DNA of 64,000 nucleotides from JABMRP01 sp964444795. Its GTDB lineage: Bacteria > Planctomycetota > Planctomycetia > Pirellulales > Thermoguttaceae. Location: NCBI GenBank assembly GCA_964444795.1, contig CAYUIQ010000010.1, forward strand, positions 8,421-72,420. The letters are read 5' to 3'. Of this stretch, positions 9,415-18,891 are shown one piece after another. Position 1 is the stretch's first letter; each line of letters opens with the position of its first letter. The notes under the pieces are model-generated. The model had not been told where the DNA came from and made no database searches. It was given only the letters and a program-made list of their open reading frames with translations. The translations under genes were made by a program, and so were the position numbers.

Positions 9415-10842
9415 ATGCGTCGAGCAATCCTACCCATCGCCCTCGCGTTGCTCTTTATCGGTACGACCGCCTGGTGTGCCGAGCCCGCCGGCGACCGGCC
9501 CAACATCATCTACATCATGGCCGACGACCTGGGGTATGCCGAGGTCGGATGCTACGGACAGAAGAAGATCCGCACGCCGAGCCTCGATCGCATGGCCGCC
9601 GAGGGGATCCGCTTCACGCAACATTACTGCGGCGCTCCCGTCTGTGCGCCGTCGCGATGCGTGCTGATGACCGGCAAGCACCTCGGACACGCCTTCATCC
9701 GCAACAACCGGGAGGTGAAGCCGGAAGGCCAGTTCCCGATCCCCGACGAAACGATCACCGTGGCCGAGATTCTCAAAACACGCGGTTATGCCACCGGATG
9801 CATGGGCAAATGGGGACTGGGCCCTCAGGGCAGCCCGGGCGACCCCAACCGCCAGGGGTTCGATCATTTCTTCGGATACAACTGCCAACGCCACGCCCAC
9901 AACTTCTATCCCCGATACCTGTGGCGCAACGACAAGCGGATACCGATGGAAGGCAACGACCGCGGGCTAACCGGCAAACAATACTCCCACGATCTGTTGA
10001 CCGACGAGGCGCTTTGGTTCATTCGCGAGAATAAAGACGGACCGTTTTTCCTTTACGTGCCCTACACGATCCCGCATCTGGCGATCCAGGTGCCCGACGA
10101 TTCGCTGGCCGAGTACAAGGGCAAATGGCCCGACCCGCCGTACACGGGCGGACACGGTTACCTGCCGCATCCGGCTCCCCGGGCGGGTTACGCGGCCATG
10201 GTGACCCGGATGGACCGCGACATCGGCCGCATCCTCGCCCTGGTCAAGGAACTCGGCCTGGACTCCAACACGTTGGTGATGTTTACCTCGGACAACGGCC
10301 CCACGTACGATCGGCTGGGCGGCTCCGATTCCGATTTCTTCGAGAGCGCCGGTCCGTTTCGCGGGCTCAAGGGGAGCGCGTATGAGGGGGGTATTCGCGT
10401 GCCGATGATCGCCCGATGGCCGGGCAAGATCGAACCGGGGGCCGTGACCGACCATCTGTCGGCCTTCTGGGACGTCATGCCGACAGTCGCGGAGGTGGCC
10501 GGCGCGCAGGCGCCGGACGACACCGACGGGATCAGCTTCCTGCCCACGCTCTTGGGCACCGAAGAGCAGAAGCCGCACGAATTTCTCCTCTGGGAGTTTC
10601 ACGGCTACGGCGGTCAACAGGCGGTGCGCATCGACCGCTTCAAGGGCATCCGCACCAAGTGTTATCAGAACCCCGACGGCCCGATGGAACTCTACGACCT
10701 GAAAAACGACATCGGCGAGACGACCAACGTCGCCGCCGACCACCCCGAGATCGTCGAAAAGATGGACCGTCTATTGCGCGACGAGCACACCGACTCGCCG
10801 CTGTGGGATTTCAATCGCGCGAAGCGACCGAAGCCGCGGTAG
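9415..10842 (+). CDS. exported sulfatase (formylglycine-dependent)
   Basis: A 475-residue sulfatase starting at ATG 9415 with an AGGAG ribosome site 8 bases upstream and a signal peptide (MRRAILPIALALLFIGTTAW). The metal-binding start NIIYIMADDLGYAEVGCYG and the active-site signature C77-A-P-S-R81 are present; Cys77 would be oxidised to formylglycine by a sulfatase-modifying enzyme not encoded in this window. MGKWGLG, SDNGP and the C-terminal ELYDLKNDIGE segment are typical of the arylsulfatase A / S1 family. It probably removes sulfate from polysaccharides in the periplasm, as in other planctomycetes; the exact substrate cannot be told. Confidence 0.93.
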   Translation: MRRAILPIALALLFIGTTAWCAEPAGDRPNIIYIMADDLGYAEVGCYGQKKIRTPSLDRMAAEGIRFTQHYCGAPVCAPSRCVLMTGKHLGHAFIRNNREVKPEGQFPIPDETITVAEILKTRGYATGCMGKWGLGPQGSPGDPNRQGFDHFFGYNCQRHAHNFYPRYLWRNDKRIPMEGNDRGLTGKQYSHDLLTDEALWFIRENKDGPFFLYVPYTIPHLAIQVPDDSLAEYKGKWPDPPYTGGHGYLPHPAPRAGYAAMVTRMDRDIGRILALVKELGLDSNTLVMFTSDNGPTYDRLGGSDSDFFESAGPFRGLKGSAYEGGIRVPMIARWPGKIEPGAVTDHLSAFWDVMPTVAEVAGAQAPDDTDGISFLPTLLGTEEQKPHEFLLWEFHGYGGQQAVRIDRFKGIRTKCYQNPDGPMELYDLKNDIGETTNVAADHPEIVEKMDRLLRDEHTDSPLWDFNRAKRPKPR

Positions 10843-10866
10843 TTGTGGTTTGGGCACTTGTGCCAG

Positions 10867-11475
10867 TCAAAAGGATCGTTGGGCGACAACACGCGACTTC
10901 AGGTGATTGCAGCGGAGATCTTTCGTTACCTCTACGCTGCTATCATCAGCCTGGTAGTTGAGAATATCAGCGTGGTTTTCCGTAACCCTCTGGCAGTTCT
11001 CTCTGGCACCTTCTGCAATCTGATTCGCCGGAAGCCGAGCAAGAATGGCCAATTCACCGAGGATCTGCCATGCGGGGAACACTCGCAAGCGATTCTCGCC
11101 TTCCCAGAACCTCGCCAGGATCTTGGCTATCAGTTCCGAGAGCTGCTCTTGCGAGCCGGTCAAATTGGCGTGTCTCTGATCGACGTCATTGACGCCGGTA
11201 TCACCATATGCGTCTCCATCAATCCCAATGCCTGCCTGATCGCAGTCATCTCGCGTGAGACACACCCCAAATAGCTTCTCGGATTTCTTTGGGCAGTTTG
11301 TTTGAAAGAAGGCGGCAACACTCCGCAGTTTCTCGACTTCGCTATCCACGGCGAACACGCTTACCGAAAGGTCACTCTTCTTGACTCCCGCATCGAAGTA
11401 TTTCAGTAACACCCCGAGTGATGGCTCGTTTCCGTACCAGCTCCCGGGGTTGCCTGAAAAAATGCGCAGATACAT
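10867..11475 (-). CDS. hypothetical protein, third gene of AT-richer operon
   Basis: A 202-residue soluble protein without signal peptide or membrane segment. I recognise no domain. The N-terminal half (YLRIFSGNPGSWYGNEP, DLSVSVFAVDSEVEKLRSVAAFFQ) looks alpha/beta, the C-terminal half is helical. It contains a DGDAYGDTG loop rich in Asp and Gly. It is preceded by two genes on the same strand with gaps of 26 and 9 bases, so they probably form one transcript. Base composition is visibly more AT-rich than the flanking sulfatase and transporter genes, suggesting acquisition. Confidence 0.55.
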   Translation of the reverse strand: MYLRIFSGNPGSWYGNEPSLGVLLKYFDAGVKKSDLSVSVFAVDSEVEKLRSVAAFFQTNCPKKSEKLFGVCLTRDDCDQAGIGIDGDAYGDTGVNDVDQRHANLTGSQEQLSELIAKILARFWEGENRLRVFPAWQILGELAILARLPANQIAEGARENCQRVTENHADILNYQADDSSVEVTKDLRCNHLKSRVVAQRSF

Positions 11476-11501
11476 AAAGCCACTACCCCGGGTCGAAGAT
11501 C

Positions 11502-12215
11502 CTACTGCATGTCAAGGAGCCGTTGACGGGCTTCTTCGCGAACGTCGTCGTCAGAGTCGTCTGTCAGTGACTCTAGAACAGCTCGCCTGTCGCCAGCGGA
11601 CAGACCGGCCAAGTTGTCAAGAATCGCAAGTCGCACGATAGGATCCGGGTGAGTAGCCAACTCACCCAAGGCGGTAGCGCGCGCGGTTGAAGAAACGCCG
11701 TCGCAATGCGCGATCAGCCGGACAAACAGCTCACACTCCGGTTGTTTCGACGCGGCCAGTTCCTTCAGTACGGGCCAGGCCTCCTCTCCAAAGTCCTCCA
11801 ATAGCGATGCGGTCAGCAACAGGCATCTTTCTTGGCCTGTTGCCTCATATTGGTGAAACCCCACCTTGCAGACGGCTTCTGGCGTCGAATCACGCCTGAT
11901 TAGATCGAAGAGTGAGTTTCGGACAGCCACCCCTACGTCAACAAGCGCCGGAAACAGCACCTCGGTGAAGCTGTGCTCTCTCTTGCGTAACGTCACACCA
12001 ACTTGCTCACCCCCCCAAGGACAAGGAGCGGTCGAAGACAGAATGGGCTCCCATTCGGCGGCATACATCTCGTTATTGCTGCGCAGAGACTCCTTGTCTT
12101 CCAGGGAACTGCCGTACATGACCTGGTGTGCCGTCTCGCTTGGGCTAGACGACGTGAAGTAGTCGTCCTTAATGAGAGGCCTCTTACCACGCGGGTTGAC
12201 TTCTCCGACGCTCAT
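11502..12215 (-). CDS. HEAT-like repeat protein, second gene of AT-richer operon
   Basis: A 237-residue soluble protein with an ATG preceded by GAGGATAAAGG. The C-terminal 110 residues form tandem helical repeats of HEAT type: ATALGELATHPDPIVRLAILDNL followed by SLTDDSDDDVREEARQRLL, the classic D-x-x-V-R helix-B pattern. The first 120 residues are non-repetitive and unrecognised, with a stretch of Ser/Thr near the start. HEAT repeats usually bind proteins, so this could be the adaptor of the operon. It lies 9 bases downstream of the COMM-like gene. Role unknown. Confidence 0.6.
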   Translation of the reverse strand: MSVGEVNPRGKRPLIKDDYFTSSSPSETAHQVMYGSSLEDKESLRSNNEMYAAEWEPILSSTAPCPWGGEQVGVTLRKREHSFTEVLFPALVDVGVAVRNSLFDLIRRDSTPEAVCKVGFHQYEATGQERCLLLTASLLEDFGEEAWPVLKELAASKQPECELFVRLIAHCDGVSSTARATALGELATHPDPIVRLAILDNLAGLSAGDRRAVLESLTDDSDDDVREEARQRLLDMQ

Positions 12216-12224
12216 CCTTTATCC

Positions 12225-12917
12225 TCACTTCCTTGAAACGTACGCTTTTGCAGCTTCCAGGTCTTTCAGGGCCCCTTCCAGCGCGTCAATCATTCTGCGA
12301 AGCTGGGACTCCTCGCACTGGAAGTCGAAGGACTCATGATGTCCCGAATCACGGCTTACCTTGACTAAGATGACTGGTACGAACGACACGCACTCCGGTT
12401 TATAGTCCCCAATCTGGTCGTTCAGCCCAGCGCCAAATGGTCTCTTGATGACGGCTCGCAAATCGACAAGGGTCGTACACCCCGTATAGCTGGGCAGCAA
12501 CCTGGAGGCATGAAACTTCTCGAGTCTTCGTCTGTTATCTTGCTGCACGATTTCCAGAAACTTGGTGAGGAAAACGCTTGCCGATTCCTCGTCCTCTGGC
12601 AGCAGCCCAAGTTCCTTCAGGTCTTTGAGAAAATCACTCGCTGTGTCACTAACCGGATTCCACTGACGATAGATAAACAGGAGGAGCTTAATGACTCTCA
12701 AGATGTTTGCCGCATTACCGCCCAGTTCACTAATACGACTGACGGCTTCGTCGGTAGCCTTCTTCTGCTCTCCAGTCGTCTGCGTCTTGTATATGCCAGG
12801 GATATCGGAAAGAAGGGCGGTCCCTTGCTCTTCGGTCACTTCCTCCCACAGGAGTGGAAAGTCGTCCCGAAACTCCTTCGGAAGATCCGCAAACTGATTG
12901 AAAATGGCGGTTCTCAT
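12225..12917 (-). CDS. hypothetical protein with COMM-domain-like C-terminus, first gene of AT-richer operon
   Basis: About 230 residues from ATG 12917 (MRTAIFNQFADLPKEF), preceded by GGATAGG; a TTG 13 codons upstream (12956) is possible. The N-terminal 140 residues are helical. The last 60 residues read as a beta-beta-beta-alpha unit: SFVPVILVKVSRDSG, then HHESFDFQCEESQL, then a long helix RRMIDALEGALKDLEAA. That order and spacing resemble the C-terminal COMM domain of eukaryotic COMMD proteins, which pair with each other. This is a pattern resemblance only. No signal peptide or membrane segment is present. It is the first gene of a three-gene minus-strand operon. Confidence 0.5.
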   Translation of the reverse strand: MRTAIFNQFADLPKEFRDDFPLLWEEVTEEQGTALLSDIPGIYKTQTTGEQKKATDEAVSRISELGGNAANILRVIKLLLFIYRQWNPVSDTASDFLKDLKELGLLPEDEESASVFLTKFLEIVQQDNRRRLEKFHASRLLPSYTGCTTLVDLRAVIKRPFGAGLNDQIGDYKPECVSFVPVILVKVSRDSGHHESFDFQCEESQLRRMIDALEGALKDLEAAKAYVSRK

Positions 12918-13365
12918 AAACCTATCCGTGAATCGTCCAAAATAGTACCGAGCCAATCTTCAAATCGGCCGTGAAACGACGCACAATTGCAGCCAATCAC
13001 GGAATAATACCCGAAAGGCTGCCATACATCCACCTCTCCGCCTCCAGACGCAGGACACAACGAGCATCCGCAACCGGGTAAGCCGGATGGTCTCGACACG
13101 AACATCCAACGTCTCTATTCTATCACCCCCTCGCTTGTGGGGCAACCGAGAGAGTGGAGCCACTTCTGAAAGAACGATCGTTTCCCGGCTTTACGCTTTG
13201 CCGAACAGGCTCGACCCACAATTCAGAACCCCTCTAATGACGGGCATGAATGGCGAATTCGCCGCCTCGGCGATATATGAAGGGGGGGGTGCCCGTGATG
13301 CCCGCCTTATACTCGCGAGATGCCAATGCCGCCCAACCTTCTCGCTCCAGCGAGTTCCCCCCGTC
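12918..13365. other. intergenic region upstream of AT-richer operon
   Basis: About 450 bases lie between the start of the COMM-like gene and the stop of the sugar ABC permease, both on the minus strand. It should contain the promoter of the three-gene operon. A run of eight G residues occurs near 13280. No convincing gene, RNA or repeat was found; open frames on the plus strand here are continuations of antisense frames of the permease. Confidence 0.35.
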
Positions 13366-14388
13366 TCACCGCCGCCGGGCCAAAACGCCGTTGATCACCA
13401 AAGCGACCATCAGCACGATGCCGAGAAGCATTTGTCGGGCGAGGTCGTCGATCCAGTTGATTTTGTAGAGGCCGACCTTGAGCACGGTGAAGGTGAGCAC
13501 GCCGACGGCCGTCTTGCCCATGCCGCCTTCGCCGCCGAAGAGACTGGTTCCGCCCAGCACGACACAGGCCACGGAGCTGAGCAGCAGGGCTTTGTTCTGG
13601 TCCAGCGTGACGTTGCCCATGCGTCCCGAGTTGACCAGTCCGCCCAGCCCGGCGGTGACCGCGCAGATGGCCAGGCAGACGGCGATGGTCCAGGCCGTTC
13701 GCACACCGGCCAGCCGAGCCGCCTCGCGATTGCCGCCGGTCATGTAGACGTAGCGTCCGAAACGCGTGTGCTGGAGCACGACATGGCCGACGATGAACAC
13801 GGCCACCGCCAGCATCGCGCTATAGGGGAGCGTGAATCGACCGGTCAGTTCCAGTCCCTCGTTGCCGATCGTGCGAAACACTCCGGGGATCTTGACCATC
13901 TCGCTCTGGGTCAAGTACTTGGCCAGACCCTCGGCGATGAACATCATGGCCAGCGTGATGATGAAGCTGGGCAGCCGCGACCAAACGGTCAACACGCCCG
14001 AGAGGAATCCCAAGGCCAGGCAACTGGCAAGCGCCAAGAAAATGGTCAGGGCGACCATGCCGTCCGAGACCGTGCCGTCGCGTGCGATGGCCCAGTTCTC
14101 GAAGAGCCAGCCGCACAGGCAGGCCGACCACAAGGCCATCATGCCCACCGACAGATCGATCTCGGCGCAGAGCAACACGTAGGTCAGCCCCGCCGCGACA
14201 ATAGCCATCGCCGCGCCTTGCTGGAGAACGAACACCAGCGTGGCGGGGCTCAAGAATCCGGGCGCGGCAATCGTGAAGAACAAAACCAGCACCGCCAGGC
14301 TGATCAGCGGCGCGAGGTCGCGGGCTTCCCAACGAGCCGTCAGACGTTTCGACAGGGAATCGGACCGGTCATTCTTAGATCTATTCAT
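13366..14388 (-). CDS. sugar ABC transporter permease (RbsC/AraH type)
   Basis: A 340-residue polytopic membrane protein with about nine hydrophobic segments starting at LAPLISLAVLVLFFTIAAPG. The motif LLCAEIDLSVG after the second or third segment, and GGTSLFGGEGG further on, are diagnostic of the BPD_transp_2 family of monosaccharide (ribose, xylose, galactose) importers. It is the last gene of the operon substrate-binding protein, ATPase, permease, with a 6-base gap to the ATPase stop. It would form the homodimeric channel of a CUT2-class sugar importer. Confidence 0.93.
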   Translation of the reverse strand: MNRSKNDRSDSLSKRLTARWEARDLAPLISLAVLVLFFTIAAPGFLSPATLVFVLQQGAAMAIVAAGLTYVLLCAEIDLSVGMMALWSACLCGWLFENWAIARDGTVSDGMVALTIFLALASCLALGFLSGVLTVWSRLPSFIITLAMMFIAEGLAKYLTQSEMVKIPGVFRTIGNEGLELTGRFTLPYSAMLAVAVFIVGHVVLQHTRFGRYVYMTGGNREAARLAGVRTAWTIAVCLAICAVTAGLGGLVNSGRMGNVTLDQNKALLLSSVACVVLGGTSLFGGEGGMGKTAVGVLTFTVLKVGLYKINWIDDLARQMLLGIVLMVALVINGVLARRR

Positions 14389-14394
14389 AAGCGT

Positions 14395-15909
14395 TTACGC
14401 ATAGCGCATGAGGGTTGCTTTATCGACCTGCGTGTCGGCGAATTCCCGAGTCACGCGGCCGCGGCTCATCACCATAATCCGGTCGGCGTACGTTAGCAGC
14501 ATCTCCGGCTCGGCCGAACAGAGGACCACGGCCAGCCCCTGCTCTTTGAGTTCGACGACCAACCGCATCACCTCGTCTTTGGCACCCACGTCCATGCCGC
14601 GAGTCGGTTCTTCCAACAGCAGTACGCGCATCGGCCCCATCAGCCAGCGGGCCATGATCGTCTTCTGCTGGTTGCCACCGGAGAGATTTCCCGCCGCCAT
14701 GCGCGGGTCGTCGACCCTGCATCCAACGCGTTTGAGGATCGCACCAGCCGCGGCGATTTCCTTCTCGGCCCACAGCCAGTGGCCGGTTGCGCGACCCAGG
14801 TGTGCCAGGGTAACGTTCTTGTAGATCTCGGCCTTGGGGAAGAGGCTCTTCGCGCGATCGGCGGCCATCATGGCGACGCCCCGGCTCACGGCGGAACGCG
14901 GACGACCCGGTGCCAGCGGCTTGTCGTCCAGGAGCACCTCTCCCTCGTCGGCACGGTTAGCTCCGGCCAGCGTGTGGACCAGTTCCTGATGTCCCGCTCC
15001 GACGAACCCATAAAGCCCCAGACACTCGCCCGGCGAAACCTCGAAATCGACGTTGTCGAAAGCGCCGGCCAGCGACAGGCCTTGCACCCGAAAGACGGGC
15101 GGACGGTCCGCTGGTGGTTGCAGCGTGGCGCCCGAGGCGTATCCGTCTTCGGTCTCTTCTATCTCGTGTCCCAGCATGGCCCGGATCACGTCGTGTTTGT
15201 CCAGCGTGTTCTTTTCGGCGGTTTCCAGTCGCCGGCCGTTGCGCAGGATCGTCACCCGATCGCAGATCTCCAACACGTCTTCAATGAAATGGCTGATAAA
15301 GACAATGGCCACACGCCGATGGCGCAGCCGCCGAATCAACTCGAACAGCCGCCGCGTTTCCGGTGGGCTCAGCGCGCTGGTCGGCTCGTCGAGAATGAGC
15401 ACGCGGGCGCCGCTGTGAATACCTCGTGCGATCTCGACCATCTGCCGAATCACCAGCGGAAAACTATCCAGGCGGCGGGTGACGTCGACGTCGATCTCCA
15501 ATTCGGCCAGATGGCTCCGTGCCGCGGTATGCATGGCCGGCCAGTCGATGCGGCCGAACCGGGCGACCGGCTGCCGGCCGAGAAAGAGGTTCTCGGCCAC
15601 CGAGAGTTGTCCCACGCCGGAAAGCTCCTGATAGACCATGGCGATTCCCCGCGCCAACGCGGCCTGTGGAGTGGCCAACCGCGCGACTCGCCCGTCCAGG
15701 AGCACGGTTCCCGAGTGGTCGGGCAACACGCCGGCGAGGATCTTCATCAGCGTGCTCTTACCCGCCCCGTTGCAGCCCACCAGACCGTGGACTTCGCCGG
15801 CTCGCAGCGTGAAGTCGACGTCCTTCAAAGCCGTTACCGGACCGAATCGCTTGCCGATGCGGCGGCATTCCAACAGCGGGGCGGTGGTATCGGTCGAAGT
15901 GGCCGTCAT
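14395..15909 (-). CDS. sugar ABC transporter ATP-binding protein, two ABC modules (RbsA/MglA type)
   Basis: 504 residues from ATG 15909; the ATG overlaps the stop of the upstream binding-protein gene as ATGA, which fixes the start. The N-terminal module has Walker A GCNGAGKST near residue 45 and Walker B VLILDEPTSALS, but its signature segment reads FPLVIRQMVEIAR instead of the usual LSxGxxQMVEIA. The C-terminal module has the degenerate Walker A GFVGAGHQE normal for this family and an intact signature LSGGNQQK with LLLEEPTRGMD. It powers sugar uptake with the adjacent permease. The weak first signature is worth noting. Confidence 0.93.
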   Translation of the reverse strand: MTATSTDTTAPLLECRRIGKRFGPVTALKDVDFTLRAGEVHGLVGCNGAGKSTLMKILAGVLPDHSGTVLLDGRVARLATPQAALARGIAMVYQELSGVGQLSVAENLFLGRQPVARFGRIDWPAMHTAARSHLAELEIDVDVTRRLDSFPLVIRQMVEIARGIHSGARVLILDEPTSALSPPETRRLFELIRRLRHRRVAIVFISHFIEDVLEICDRVTILRNGRRLETAEKNTLDKHDVIRAMLGHEIEETEDGYASGATLQPPADRPPVFRVQGLSLAGAFDNVDFEVSPGECLGLYGFVGAGHQELVHTLAGANRADEGEVLLDDKPLAPGRPRSAVSRGVAMMAADRAKSLFPKAEIYKNVTLAHLGRATGHWLWAEKEIAAAGAILKRVGCRVDDPRMAAGNLSGGNQQKTIMARWLMGPMRVLLLEEPTRGMDVGAKDEVMRLVVELKEQGLAVVLCSAEPEMLLTYADRIMVMSRGRVTREFADTQVDKATLMRYA

Positions 15910-16976
15910 ATTAGGCAATGCTTGGGGTTGCTCATGTAGAACATGGCATCCAGGTTGCCGGACTCCGGAGATACCAGCGGGCTGGGCAACACGATTTCCA
16001 GCGGCACGTCTTCGACCTTTTCCTCGTTGCGGGCGATGAAGTGTCCGAGGAAGAGTGAGGTGACGTGTACCAGGCACGCGGGGTTCACGGTGGTCGCCGC
16101 CAGCAACCCGTCGCGCACGCCCTCCAGCCCGTTGGTCTGTCCGTCGACCCCGGTGACCACCATCTTCTCGTGCGGAGTTCCCTTGACGGCGGAAACGCAG
16201 GCCAGGGCCATGTCGTCGTTGTGGAAGAAGGCCCCGGCTATCGGTTCGCTCTGGCCCAGAAAAAGTTCGAACTGATCGCGGGCCTTCTCCAGGTCCCAGT
16301 CGCACCAGCGCACACCGTCGGTGGGGTCCTTGGCGTTGTCGTCGACGCCGGCTACCTTGACGTCCGGGTACTTCTTGACGATGTTCATGAACCCCTGGTT
16401 TCGATCGCGGGCGCCGCTATGGGCACTCTCGCCGCCGATGTGGATCACCGTGCCGCGGCCGCCGATCTTGTCCATCAGATATTGCGTACTACTCTCGGCC
16501 ATGGCCACGTGGTCGGGCGTAACCTGGCACCAAACGCCCGCCTCGCGCAACCGCTCGCGCTCTACCAGCAGCGTGTCCATCGAGATGACCGGGATCCCTC
16601 GATCGCGCAGCCGCTTGGTCGGCTCTTCCAGGGCGTTGGTCTGATTGGCCTGAAAGCAGCAGAAGTCCCACGGCTCGTCGACGATCAGGTCGAGCTTGTC
16701 TCGCTGTATCTGCGTATTATACTCGCCGTCGTACCAGACGACCTCGATGTTGAGCATATTGCCCCACAGCTCGGCGGCGTCTTTACCCAACTTACACCAG
16801 GTGCCCTGCAAGCCGCCGTTGGAAAAGGCGGCCCGAAGCCGGCGTTCGGTTCCCGAGCCCGATTGCCCCGACCCCCGGCAACCGGGCAACAGGGCGCCCA
16901 AACCCAATCCGGTTCCCGCGGCAGCCTGCTTGAGAAATCCCCGCCGCGATGGCTGGCCCGTCTGTCGACGTGTCAT
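15906..16976 (-). CDS. sugar ABC transporter substrate-binding lipoprotein with Tat signal
   Basis: 356 residues. The N-terminus carries a twin-arginine motif SRRGFLK followed by a hydrophobic glycine-rich stretch and a lipobox-like LLPGC, so it is probably exported folded by Tat and lipidated. The mature part is a type I periplasmic binding fold (Peripla_BP_4): FSNGGLQGTWCKLGKDAAELWG, NDDMALACVSAVKG, and VTGVDGQTNGLEGVRDGLLAATTV. This is typical of ribose/xylose-type binding proteins. First gene of the three-gene importer operon, with a 4-base ATGA overlap into the ATPase gene. Sugar identity unknown. Confidence 0.9.
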   Translation of the reverse strand: MTRRQTGQPSRRGFLKQAAAGTGLGLGALLPGCRGSGQSGSGTERRLRAAFSNGGLQGTWCKLGKDAAELWGNMLNIEVVWYDGEYNTQIQRDKLDLIVDEPWDFCCFQANQTNALEEPTKRLRDRGIPVISMDTLLVERERLREAGVWCQVTPDHVAMAESSTQYLMDKIGGRGTVIHIGGESAHSGARDRNQGFMNIVKKYPDVKVAGVDDNAKDPTDGVRWCDWDLEKARDQFELFLGQSEPIAGAFFHNDDMALACVSAVKGTPHEKMVVTGVDGQTNGLEGVRDGLLAATTVNPACLVHVTSLFLGHFIARNEEKVEDVPLEIVLPSPLVSPESGNLDAMFYMSNPKHCLI

Positions 16977-17080
16977 GTGAATGCTCCTCGATTCCCGCGT
17001 GGTCCATGGCTACCCGTGATGATAGACACTGGGCCAAGTCCGTGCAAGCGCCCGGGGACCAACGGGTGCCGCCCCTTGTC

Positions 17081-18072
<992 letters not shown>

Positions 18073-18076
<4 letters not shown>

Positions 18077-18891
18077 GAGGACTCTCCTCCCGGGGTGTGC
18101 GGCACGACAACCGGCAGCGGAGCCTGTGGATGATCGACTAGCACTAGCGACGTGCCGTAGATGCGACGCAGCACCTCGGGCGTCATCAGGGCCTCGGGGG
18201 TGTCGGAGAAAACGACCTCTCCCTCGCGCAGGGCGACGATCCGGTGGCTTTCCAGCGCGGCGATGTTGACGTCGTGGGTCACCGCCAGCACGGCCACGCC
18301 CGACTCGGCGTTTACGCGGACCAACAGATCGCGTATCTCGGCCTGACGGCGGTAATCGAGAAACGTCGTCGGCTCGTCCAGCAGCAGAATGTCGGCTCCC
18401 TGGGCCAGCGCGGCCGCAACGTAAACCTTCTGCCGCTCGCCCCCGCTGAGTGTGTCCAACTGCCGCTCGGCGAACTGGCGCGTGTCGGTCAACTCCATCG
18501 CATGGGCCACGGCCTGACGATCTTCGCGGCCGATCGACGAGAAGGGACTCAAATGGGGGTAACGGCCCATGAGCACAAACTGTTCGACGGTAAAAGGAAA
18601 CACCCGGCCGTCGGCCTGGGGGACGTAGCTGATCAGCCGCGCGAGTTCCTTCTGGCGATAGCTTTCCAGGGGGCGCCCGGCGATTTCGATCCGGCCGGTG
18701 CCGCCGATGAGAATCCGATCGATGCACTTCAGCAGCGTCGTCTTGCCCGCTCCGTTGGGGCCGACGATTGATACATACTGGCCCCGTGACACGGAAAAGG
18801 ACACGTCGCGCAGGATCTGCTTCTTCCCCAGACGGAACGAGAAATCAGAGACGCGGATAATCGTGTCGGGCGTCATGGCGCTGGGAGTCAT
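18073..18891 (-). CDS. BtuD/FepC-family ABC transporter ATP-binding protein
   Basis: 272 residues from ATG 18891, overlapping the upstream stop as ATGA; a second ATG five codons later also exists. Walker A GPNGAGKTTLL, Q-loop near SYVPQADG, signature LSGGERQKV, Walker B ILLLDEPTTFLD and the H-loop AVTHDVN are all intact. It belongs to the cobalamin/Fe3+-siderophore importer ATPase family and pairs with the FecCD permease downstream. The translational coupling suggests equal expression of the three components. Confidence 0.93.

Noticed and set aside
13087..14496. 469-codon plus-strand frame over the sugar permease
   Set aside because: It is His/Asp/Gln-rich, typical of antisense frames, while the minus strand carries a well-recognised permease.
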